In this document: positions 24,004-33,035 of the stretch, piece by piece | How the letters are laid out: each line of letters begins with the position of its first letter | Position numbering within the stretch: the stretch's first letter is position 1 | Translations under genes and position numbers: made by a program | The notes under the pieces: generated by a model | The model's input: the letters and a program-made list of their open reading frames with translations, nothing else | Database searches by the model: none | What the model was told of the DNA's origin: nothing | Assembly: GCF_022581195.2 (NCBI RefSeq) | Contig: NC_061463.1 | Coordinates: 3,782,001-3,846,000, forward strand | DNA length: 64,000 nt | Direction of reading: 5' to 3' | Source: Helicoverpa zea | Taxonomy: Eukaryota; Arthropoda; Insecta; Lepidoptera; Noctuidae

Positions 24004-26674
24004 ATGGAGCCCGGATTTATCAAGGCAAACAGCGCTAATTTGCCTAGAATTGATATCATAATGCTGGGAGAGTTTTTCGCATCAAATAAAGATTTTTGTT
24101 CAGCTGAATTTAGAAATGTTAAAAGTTCCATGTAAGTATACTAGTTTAATTAAAAAAACTTCCATGTAAGTGTATTAGTTTAATTAAAAAAACTTCTATG
24201 TTAGAATATTAGTTTAATTAAAAACAATTTTAGTTATAAATAATCCCACCCAAAACAAAAATGTGAAAGGCTGCCAAGTTCGATAATATGGGAATGCTTC
24301 GCCTATTAATAAAAGAAGTGAGATCTGAATAAGTACCAAGTTCCATACACATACCTCAGTTTAAAATAGTTACTTTATAATGATGGTTCTTGGCAAGTTT
24401 TCACATAACTTGTTATAAACCTACTAAACGCAATGAATCAAGTATTTAATTTCCTATTAAAACTTGCCAAGTAACATCATTAAAAAGTAACTATTTTTAA
24501 CTGAGGTATGTGTATGGAACTTGGTACTTATTTAGATCTCACTTCTTTTATTAATAGGCGAAGCATTCCCATATTATCGAACTTGGCAGCCTTTCACATT
24601 TTTGTTTTGGGTGGGATTTCATTTATTTTTGTAAGGTTGTTTATTTTATTTTTTTCTTATGATTAAGTTAGTTAAGGAAATGAGTCATTTATACTATCTT
24701 TCAGATTTTTGATTAGCACTATGCTTCTTACAAAGAAATGAACTAGATTAACTAAATGGACTAGATTTACCAACTGACTAACATGACATGTTATCATATA
24801 TTATGTTCGTGGATCAAAGTTACACATTCGTTATTTTCGAAAGTGACTCACACTTGGCTGTTTTCACATTTTTACTTTACTTTGACTAAATACAAACCTT
24901 TGTAACGAATTTCAGATCGGTACGACCATTCGAAGATATATTATATAAATATAGATTTTAGTTCGTTTTAGTTCCTTAGGGGTATAAATTTACACCGGGT
25001 ATAAATGTACACCTTCATTATTTTGAAACTGACTCACACTTGGCCATTTTTCCCTTTACCTTGACATAAAGACCTACCTCCATGCCAAATTTCAAGTCAA
25101 TACGACCATTGGAAGTGGTCTATATAGGTTTTTGATGAGTGAGTCAGTCAGTGAGTGTATAGTAAAAATAGCGATTTTCTGACGTCAATATCTCAAGACC
25201 TACAATAGGTATGATAATGAAATTTTGTATTTTAGATAAGTGAGAGGGTCTCAACAGATACTAGAAATTTGATATGCGTAAATAAAATAGATTTTGAGTT
25301 ATAGGGGGGTCGAATTTGGCTCGAAATGGTTCGTGTAATATAACCCACGGCCGGTGTGTCGCTTTTTTTTGCTCGAACTTGGCGGACACACTGCCGTGTG
25401 TCTAGATTCCTTAAAATTACTTTTGACAATGTATTTGTTATCAGGTGTAAATGTTAATGAAATCTATTATCATGGTTCTACCCTTTATTTATAAATTGAT
25501 TTTTCTTTTAGGTCCTCCAGGCCATCCTATGGTGATGACGCTGTGAGTTACGTACAGCTGAAACGCGACGGCGATTTGTGTGTGGTAAAATGTAAAGTCT
25601 GCCCAGAACACAAAGTCCACGCAAAATTGTATGGAGTAACTTTAATAGTAGATGAACAGGAAGAGGCCGTGAAGTCTGTAGCATGTAATGATTGTGTGGC
25701 TTCCCAAGGAGGCTGTAAACACGGCATAGCCTTCCTAATGTGGGTCCATCGTCGGAGTGAGGAGCCATCCTGCACATCCATACAGTGCTATTGGATGAAA
25801 TCGCGACTATCGAGAGTTGGTTCCACCACGAAATTTATAACAGCCAAAGAGTTATCCAATGGCAGACCCAGTGTGCCATCAGATGAAGATGTATTTAAAA
25901 AGTTTTTAGAGGAAGGGAGAAAAAGAAAACTTAGCAACTGCGAGTTACTTAAATATCAATCTGACTATGTGTTTGACCAAAAAGAAAGTTTGTCTATGCA
26001 CAAGTTAGTGCTGAAATATAAAGAAGCATCTTGTGATAAATTTTTGGAAAAGGTTACATTGACCGATGCTGATATTGATAGCATTGAGAAAGAAACTAAA
26101 AGGCAACATGAAAGCATCCTTTGGCATGAGTTAAGATATGGCAGGGTAACAGCTTCAAGAGCATTTGAGTTTAGTCGTTGCAAAACCAGTGATGGCACTC
26201 TTATCTCATTAATAATGGGTGGGAAACTCCCTGACACATCAGCCATGAAGCGTGGTAGAATATTGGAAGATGAAGTAAGGAAAACAGTAAGTAAGTACCA
26301 AACTGGGAAAAAAAATTAAGCACTGTGGATTAATGTTGTCTAAGAACTATCCTATGATAGCAGGATCACCTGATGGTATCTGTGAAGACAGTATTATTGA
26401 AATTAAATGTCCCATGAGTGCTAAAACGTTTAAAAAATATATAGTCAATGGTAAACCAACAATTAAGTTTTATGTGCAGATGCAGCTCCAAATGTACCTT
26501 ACAGGACTTAAAAAAGGCTACTTTTGTGTGGCTGATAGCAGCTACAGTGCAAATAAAAATGTAGAAATAATATGTGTTTCATATGATGAAAAGTATGTAT
26601 TAAATTTTCTAGATGTTATAGTCTCTTTATGGAAAGAAAATGTATATCCATTACTATACCAAAGTTCTTTGTAA
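24004..26674 (+). CDS. SWIM-like zinc finger plus YqaJ-type exonuclease of the transposon (one frameshift)
   Basis: Exon 1 is 24004-24131 (MEPGFIKANSANLPRID...). Its donor TCCAT/GTAAGT joins acceptor TTTTCTTTTAG/G at 25511, completing an ATG codon. Exon 2 is 25512-26674. An in-frame TAA lies seven codons upstream of the start. A SWIM-like finger sits at about residues 101-113 (CNDC...GGCKHGIAF), followed by SCTSIQCYW. The YqaJ/lambda-exonuclease fold follows, with LWHELRYGRVTASR (246-259), MKRGRILEDEVRK (288-300), GSPDGI, the catalytic-type IIEIKCP and YVQMQLQMYLTG. These fit a Mg-dependent 5'-3' exonuclease. The frame breaks at an A8 run (about 26307-26314); with seven As the protein would be about 429 residues. 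The role is probably to process DNA ends during transposition or repair (inference). Confidence 0.9.
24127..24235 (+). repeat. Tandem repeat copying the splice donor
   Basis: Three units of about 37-38 bp, each (T)TCCATGTAAGT...TAGTTTAATTAAAAA, begin at the exon 1 donor of the nuclease gene. The second unit retains a good donor (CATGTAAGTG); the third is altered to TATGTTAGAA. Confidence 0.75.
24242..24618. mobile_element. Foldback MITE inside the nuclease intron
   Basis: AATCCCACCCAAAACAAAAA at the left is inverted at the right end. Arms of about 159 bp (24242-24400 and 24459-24618) match with few differences around a loop of some 58 bp. I could not settle a target duplication. It is nested within the larger transposon, so it is younger than that copy or travels with it. 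Confidence 0.8.
24800..25230 (+). repeat. Retroposon remnants in the nuclease intron
   Basis: Two diverged copies of a unit with GACTCACACTTGGC(T/C)(G/A)TTTT, CAAATTTCA and TACGACCATT(C/G)GAAG lie at about 24843-24945 and 25027-25120. A GAGTGAGTCAGTCAGTGAGTG run follows. They look like fragments of lepidopteran retroposons. Confidence 0.4.
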
Positions 26675-26684
26675 TATTTAAGTA

Positions 26685-26690
26685 AATAAA
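26685..26690 (+). terminator. AATAAA poly(A) signal of the nuclease gene
   Basis: It lies 11 bp past the TAA stop (26672-26674). Cleavage would fall close to or inside the 3' end of the opposing transposase gene. Confidence 0.7.
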
Positions 26691-26714
26691 ACACAACATT
26701 AAAACAAAAATAGT

Positions 26715-26720
26715 TTTATT
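26715..26720 (-). terminator. AATAAA poly(A) signal overlapping the transposase stop
   Basis: On the minus strand the sequence ATTAAATAAAAC contains both the stop codon TAA (26718-26716) and AATAAA. The transcript would end near 26690-26705, overlapping the nuclease mRNA end. Confidence 0.7.
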
Positions 26721-29221
26721 TAATTAATGAATCCTGTAAGTTGATTAAACAACAGGCAATGGTGATGACATCATCAAGTACTTTTACTAAATTACTATTT
26801 ATACATGCATGTGGCTTTAACATATTAAATTCACGTAGGCGTCGAATCACTCTCTCCACATGTATTCTCAGACTAGCAATTTTTTTAGTTTCCCTTGCCT
26901 CATTTTTTGATAATTTAGACCCAGTTGTAACACTTGGAGGCCGTACTAACTGCACTCCCTGTTGTCGTAAATATGGTTCTACATGTTTAAATCCTCTATC
27001 GGCCATGACACACATACCAGGTTGCAGACACTTAATAAAATCACAAGATTCAACTAAACATGTATCTGTTATTCTTCCCCCATAACCTGGTGAAATATAA
27101 TTTACTAACCCATTAGGTGTACAGGACACAAGATATTTAATAGTATTAGCTTTTTTGTACTCTGACCATGAGAGTGATTGATTTAAAGCTTTTGAAGGCT
27201 TTTGCACCTCTATTTCTAGGCAGTCTTTGATGCAACTTACATTATGGTATTTGTGCCTAAAAGCCATAGGTAAATTTATTTTTGTTAAATGCTTATCTAA
27301 TTTTACAAGAAAAGGACGCATTATACTAGCTATTAATGGTATACTCCTTAGAAATATTTTGCTAGCATATGTTGGATCCATTGAAAAATCATCAGCAAGC
27401 TCTCTGAATGGGTTATTCAATCTAATTTTTCTTAAACACATAAGTACATGGTTTACAGGAATATGTAATTTTTCTGCAATTAAATTTATTAAGTAGAAAC
27501 AGTTTTTAGGAACTCCAATGTAAAAACGTGGATTATTTGTTATTTTTAATATTGTTAATTCCAGAATTTTTGAATTAACTTGTTTTTTATCTTCTTCAAT
27601 CAATTCGCTGCAGTCTGAAGTAGATTTCATTTGTAGAGATATTGTTGACGGTGATGTATCTCTGTGCGTAACTGATGGTGTATAAGAAATATCACTATCA
27701 GATTCTTCATGTTTCTTAAGTAATTTCTGTACATTGGATATTGATGGTTTAGCAGCAATGTTACTTTTAATTTTAAATGGTGATGTAGACACAGATTGTC
27801 TTGGAGGTTTCAGAGGTGATGTCATTAGGTTTACTAAATTAGCTTTCTTTTGGATGGCTTTACTTCTAAACTTATATGTCATGTATACTTGAATTGATTT
27901 ATCTACTGTCTTAAGTGTGTTTTCTTGTAAAATATTTCCAATGAATGCTTGTGAAGCTGAAAAAGAAAAAAAGTTTTGATACCTTTAAATACCTTATTCA
28001 TGAAAAAAATCATTAAGATTTCAAGATAACTAGGTATACAGAGAGGTATATAAATATCTATATGCTATGTTCTTGTAGGTATATTTTAAAGGTCAAAACA
28101 ATAACAACTCAAACAAATATCATATATGATTTTATATCAATAAGCATAATATTAATAGGCATTATAAAATATTGTTATCAACATTATAAGTATTCAACAT
28201 TATCAAAAACAGTCTGTTAATGTCCCACTACAGGGCTAGAAAAAGGTAAAATCTTATATACCATCCCACTGTAGGGAAAAGGCCTCCTATGTATCAGAAA
28301 TAAGCACCTGAAATGGTACCTACCTGAAGTTCCACATGACATCTCTTCAAGTTTCACCTGTTTTGTACTTATTTCTTCTAAATCTTTCTGATATTCTTCT
28401 ATCAAAGTCTTTCTTTGTTTTTTGACAATATATGGTCTTGGTGTAGCATCTGATGTTCGTTTTCTTCTATCTGGTTGACATTGAAATTTAGTGGGCATAC
28501 ACCCTGGTTTCATGCGAATCTGTGACACCGAGCCCATCACATGATATTCCATATAATTATCCATATCATTTGGTAACTGAAATTTGACGAAACTAGTGAC
28601 ACAAAGTTCATGAACATCCTAAAACAAATTCTAATAAAAAGCATACTATTCAATCAATGAGTATATTATTGATAAAGAAATAACCTAAAGTTAAATAAAA
28701 AAGCAACATAAAAAGAAAAATAACTATAAAACGAATTTATGCTAAACTAAAATATATGTAAAATTATAATATAAACAAAAACTAATATACTACTACTACA
28801 TAACGTAAACGCCTTCCTCTCTTCTAACTATTTTGCTGTGCCCATCAGGGTCCATAATTGTGACTTCCTCTATTATTTTATATTTTCCACCTAATGTACA
28901 TTATGGAATGCAATAAATGATATGAATAAAATGCGTAATATAACAGCAATGAGAGATGAAACCTAACCTCGAAATAGTTATTTACATTATAAACTATGCT
29001 AGAATCTAGAGAACTATGTAATAACTTACATCAAAGTGATCTTCACAAAAATAAAGTTGTACCCTGGGCAATATTGCTTTTGAATCTCGCCTTGCAAGTT
29101 TAAGCCACTTGTTTCGTATTTTTTTATTGTGAGGAACGTACACAAATAACTTATCAGGAGTTGTTTTGGATGTGTTCTTACACTGGGGGACCCCACAACA
29201 CCTATGCACTTTCGAATTCAT
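26716..29221 (-). CDS. THAP-domain DDE transposase (IS5/DDE_Tnp_4-like)
   Basis: Three exons, 29221-29030, 28576-28324 and 27956-26716, join in phases 0 and 1 and give 561 residues. The first ATG is 29221. The THAP zinc finger spans about residues 1-95: C9-x4-C14, W39, C59-E-D-H62-F, and P92 in the GCMPTKF motif. A basic, Ser/Thr-rich linker (about 96-270) follows. A helix-turn-helix-like part is at about 319-355 (FRELADDFSMDPTYASKIFLR). The DDE core has D393 (KDCLEIEV), SWSEYKKANTIKYLV, D468 (MADRGF) and E516 (RIHVERVIRRLREF). All catalytic acids are present and no stop or frameshift was found. It should bind the element's ends and catalyse excision and insertion. The opposing nuclease gene ends 41 bp away. 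Confidence 0.94.
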
Positions 29222-29278
29222 ATTTAATAACACAAAAAACTTAATTATTGCACGAGCGTTGTTTACTTGCGTCTTGTA

Positions 29279-29660
29279 ATTTCAGTCGTGACGTCACAAG
29301 TGACGACATGACACTGACAAGCGTTTTCGCGCCGGATTCAAAGTGGACAGAGAAAAATGCAATTATTTGATAAAAAAACTTCGCATTTTCTTAAAATTAA
29401 TAATTTTTCATATAAAATAGACGTATACCTACATCATACAAAGGAATTTAAAAATTTGTCATCATGCCTATTTCAGTCGTGACGTCACAAGTGACGACAT
29501 GACACTGACAAGCGTTTTCGCGCCGGATTCAAAGTGGACAGAGAAAAATGCAATTATTTGATAAAAAAACTTCGCATTTTCTTAAAATTAATAATTTTTC
29601 ATATAAAATAGACGTATACCTACATCATACAAAGGAATTTAAAAATTTGTCATCATGCCT
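29279..29660. repeat. 191-bp tandem duplication of the transposon's right end
   Basis: Two copies, 29279-29469 and 29470-29660, appear identical base for base. Each contains TGACGTCA (29289-29296 and 29480-29487) and ends with the terminal TGTCATCATGCC. The element therefore has an internal as well as an outer copy of its right terminus. Confidence 0.92.
29289..29296 (-). promoter_or_regulatory. TGACGTCA (CRE-like) site in the transposase promoter
   Basis: It lies 68 bp upstream of the transposase start codon on the minus strand, with a second copy at 29480-29487 in the duplicated end. It mirrors the site at 23900-23907. Confidence 0.45.
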
Positions 29661-29920
29661 ATTGTGATTACATCCAAACAACATTGTTTATTGTTACTTG
29701 GTTGGTTATTTAAGGCTTTTATCTTCATAATTTTGATATTAATTAGTGTAGCGAAAAAGATAAAAATATAGGTGATGAAAAGAGGATAAAAAAATGTTAC
29801 ACTAACTTGCCGAAAAAACTACTCCAAACTTAAACCACATTGCAAAAATCATCCTTATCACACACAGCAATCCTATTGAACTGCTATCATCATTCAACAG
29901 ATCCAAATAAATGAAACCAA

Positions 29921-29949
29921 CAAAAAAGTTACGTGGGGCGTAACTTTTT
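29921..29949. repeat. Short perfect hairpin
   Basis: AAAAAGTTACG and CGTAACTTTTT flank a TGGGG loop. No T-run or context gives it a function. Confidence 0.5.
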
Positions 29950-30041
29950 ATTTGATTTGTGACCGGAACGTACGTATCAACTTTTCACCGTTCACAAGTG
30001 TTTGAAAGCAATATATTTGTTTTATTTCATTGTGCTTCCAG

Positions 30042-30100
30042 TCTTAGAGGACACGACCAACAGGAGACGCCATTGCAGTGCGTTTTTCTCTGTCAAAAGG
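30042..30100 (+). CDS. Candidate small exon
   Basis: A pyrimidine-containing acceptor (TTCATTGTGCTTCCAG) precedes about 58 bp, and a strong donor, CAAAAG/GTAAGTACG, follows. One open frame reads LEDTTNRRRHCSAFFSVK, another LRGHDQQETPLQCVFLCQK; I recognise neither. It could be a 5'UTR or alternative exon of a plus-strand gene, or chance. Confidence 0.2.
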
Positions 30101-30589
30101 TAAGTACGAGGGTACGAGGGCGACACTCTTACTTGCATATAACTATGTATGAATGAGCTATTACCATTTTAAGGCGACGAATTGGTCAACAATAATTCCA
30201 TAACCGGCACGCGCATCTAAGGCGCCAAAAGGGGTCGGAGCGTCTGAGCGGGGCGAGGATAACAATACGCGCGCTAGCTTATAACTAAAAGTCGTAAGCG
30301 ACAAAATGGTTTTGTAATTTTATTATTTTGAAATGGTAAATTGATAAAAATTCCTTCTACAATTTTAAAGAGTATGTATATACTCAACTACTAAAAAAGT
30401 TAAGAGGCTTAAATCGGTCCCGTTTGCCCATAATATGTGAATCTCTTTTTAAAAAGAGGTATGTTTGATATATTTTTCTCTGTTATAAAAGTTACCTAAT
30501 CATGTTTTGACGTCTAACAAAATAAGGTTTATATCATGAACTTTCAGGTAACCAAGTTGTATTTTGATCCGTTTTGTATTTACTGAGAA

Positions 30590-30970
30590 TTAAAAAACCC
30601 CCGACCCAAAAAAAGCACGCAATTATTATGACAAAAGGTTAAAACCGCTCTAATTTATTAGCCTAACGTTAGAAGTAATTATATACTACTACATTACATA
30701 TACTTCTTATAACTTTTTATACAATTTTGTTTAGATACGTGTTTTTTTTTTATACGAATGTTGTAATTAGGTAGGTATCATTTGATTTATGTAAGTATTT
30801 TTAAAGGTAAAAAGCGGTCCCCCGACACGTCAAAATTTAGTTTAGTCTGACATGCTTTAGTTGGTACTTACGTAGTGTTAAAAGTTATTTTTTGCTTTTT
30901 ATAGGGTTTAGCGTTTTTAACCTTTTGTCATAATAATTGCGTGCTTTTTTTTGGGTCGGGGGTTTTTTAA
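30590..30970. mobile_element. Foldback MITE
   Basis: Arms of about 56 bp, starting TTAAAAAACCCCCGACCC and ending GGGTCGGGGGTTTTTTAA, are inverted copies around an AT-rich loop. It is nested in the composite element. Confidence 0.75.
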
Positions 30971-30974
30971 ATTT

Positions 30975-31608
30975 TTAATTTAATTTTATTTCATGCTTTT
31001 TGAAGGAGCTCCTTAATTTTTCCTTCTTTCATTTAATTTCTTTTATTTTAAGATGGGGTCGCTATATGCGATCTCGGCCAAAAGAAGCTGTTTAACAATC
31101 CTCATGACAAACCAGCTCTGGGAGAATTGCACAGATTGAGAAACAACAAAGATTAACCTTTGGTCATTCTAGATTTTCAGCAAAAATATAAATCGGTTTA
31201 TCCGTTTCATTCCGGCATTCCAGGGTTTCATCCGCCACATCCCATTTCCAGCATCAGGTTCTCGTCAGTCAGAAACATGAAGAGAACTCGTCAAGACAAA
31301 TTCAACGAGCCCAAACTCGATGGGTTTACTAAACGGCAGTTCAGGGTTACGTCTCCTATCTTCGTGTCCTAACAGCAGACCAGCTCAGTGGTTCCAGAAG
31401 ACATTAGTATTTCAAATTTCAGATCCCACATATGCTTGCAAGTAAACTGAGCGTGTAACATTCCTATCACGCCTAACAAACGAGCTGATGACCTTGAAGA
31501 CCTGAACCGATTTCCACCAAACATAGCTAAGAACACTCCCGAATGACATTCCTTTCAAACAAAAAAAACCGCATTACAATCGGATCATCCGTTTGGGAGC
31601 TACGATGC

Positions 31609-31642
<34 letters not shown>

Positions 31643-31690
31643 TCAAACTTATAACACCCCGTCGTTTTTGCGTCGGGGGTTAAAAATTGA
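30975..31690 (-). repeat. Retroposon-like block starting TTAACCCCCGACGC
   Basis: Read on the minus strand it begins TTTAACCCCCGACGCAAAAA and passes a TG microsatellite (31608-31635). It then reads GCTCCCAAACGGATGATCC and TGTTTGGTGGAAATCGG, a familiar lepidopteran retroposon 3' region. No intact frame is seen. Confidence 0.5.
31608..31635 (+). repeat. (CA)n microsatellite
   Basis: About 14 CA units lie inside the retroposon-like block. Confidence 0.9.
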
Positions 31691-32696
31691 GATCCTTGGC
31701 GCCAAAAATTCCAATTCGTCCTCTTAATCTATTACTTACCATGGGTTTACCATGGTGTCGGGAATCGGGTTGAAACTAGGTTAAGGAGATCACATAGACA
31801 GTAACTCCATAGAAAGCACTGGTAAATGTGCATCTTGTGAGACTGACAGCTGACCCCAAACATAGTTATAAAAAGGGTAGGCAGAGATGATTAGGTACCT
31901 ACCTGGCAGACTTTTTCGCATAGACATTTTCACCCATGGGTATCCCGGTTGGTTAAATGATCTAAGTTTCCGCCGTGAATAGGTACAGTAAAACAATGTT
32001 CACGCGATGACATGTCACTCCAACATTGATATACGGGCATTGTCAACTAAATTAATAACGTAAATGGCATTTATTTAGTCGCCATTCGGATATTATTATT
32101 TTGAGTTCCGTTTCAATAGTTTTAGATGTTTTCTAATTTTGTTGTTATTGTGTTAGAGTATATAATAACGCATATGTAGCTAACTAACACGTGCTACTTT
32201 TTTTTAAACAATGAAACGACATCTGAAACTGCTACTCGAACATCGTTCTAAATATATCCGTCACTAACACAAATTGCTGTGACAGAAAGACTTTTAAATA
32301 ACACTTAAAGTTAAGAAACATTCCGCTATTCCGGACTAAGCTGAAAATATCTAAGTATACCGAGAGCTTGCCCTTTACAACTAGATTACCTAAATTAAAA
32401 TAATCTGTATTTAGGTACATATTTCATTAGTAAGCGTCACTACCCATCATTCATAACGAGCATAATAAATATATTACCTGCTAATAAGTTTAGAAACCAT
32501 ATTGCCAAACAGAATCGTTAATTGGCATATCGGAAAGCCCACATAAAACAATTGCATTAATCCGCGGTCGTTCACCGCAATCAAGAGTATACACGCGTAT
32601 GTTTAATTTAAATAAATATCAATTTTATTGTATAAAAAGTAAAGTACACTACAAAACAATGCGAAATAAATATCTTTCCATTACAGAGTTATTACA

Positions 32697-32800
32697 TGCT
32701 AGCCGTTTTCCCGCGATTTCACCCGCGTCCCTCGGTAACTACTGCCCGTACACAGATAAAATATAGCCTATGTTACTCGTGAAATATTATAAATATATCT
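32697..32800 (-). repeat. Dispersed 'ACTAGC' family repeat, fragment
   Basis: GCTAGCCGTTTTCCCGCGATTTC and ACCCGCGTCCCTCGGTAACT match the end of the 8808 copy. Confidence 0.6.
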
Positions 32801-32888
32801 TGTACGTCTCTAACCGACCACGGGACTACAGAGTCCCAGATTTTTGGGAGGCGAACGTGGGGAACTTATAAATATTATTATTAAAATA

Positions 32889-33035
32889 TTTTCGAACGTC
32901 ATTGTGACAAGACATGTGATAGTTTGATAGAACACGATTTTGCCGCGTTCTTGACTATATAATCTTAGTTGATTTTTATGTTAAAACTATTTCTTGTAAT
33001 TTCCTCGTTAAACAAACCTGCTTCTGGTTTTTAAG
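32889..33035 (+). repeat. Block C, original copy
   Basis: Running from TTTTCGAACGTCATTGTGAC to GCTTCTGGTTTTTAAGA, this block is repeated with a few differences at 51650-51792 in the chimeric duplication. Confidence 0.75.

Larger units (their letters stand above)
23719..29659. mobile_element. THAP-DDE / SWIM-YqaJ DNA transposon (ISL2EU/IS4EU type)
   Basis: The element is 5,941 bp long. Its ends GGCATGATGACA (23719-23730) and TGTCATCATGCC (29648-29659) are perfect inverted repeats flanked by TA (23717-23718 and 29660-29661). It carries two convergent spliced genes: a nuclease on the plus strand (24004-26674) and a transposase on the minus strand (29221-26716). A TGACGTCA palindrome lies upstream of each start codon. 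A THAP-headed IS5-like transposase paired with a YqaJ exonuclease is the gene set I associate with ISL2EU/IS4EU elements. The right end is duplicated in tandem (29279-29660). Coding capacity is nearly intact, with a single frameshift in the nuclease, so the insertion is young or recently active. Confidence 0.9.
30173..31723. mobile_element. Composite element with TTAA flanks
   Basis: GGCGACGAATTGG at the left and CCAATTCGTCCTC at the right are inverted, with TTAA outside both (30169-30172 and 31724-31727). Inside are a GC-rich left part, a foldback (30590-30970) and a retroposon-like block. TTAA suggests a piggyBac-type insertion, but the terminal bases are not the usual CCC. The assignment is weak. 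Confidence 0.4.

Noticed and set aside
26287..26320. A 34-bp intron (GTAAGT...TAAG) as an alternative to the nuclease frameshift
   Set aside because: Removing it would restore the frame, but 34 bp is shorter than any spliceosomal intron I would expect in an insect. A one-base change in the A8 run explains the break more simply.
31608..31635. Regulatory role for the CA repeat
   Set aside because: It is part of a common retroposon 3' block and so is explained as a repeat.
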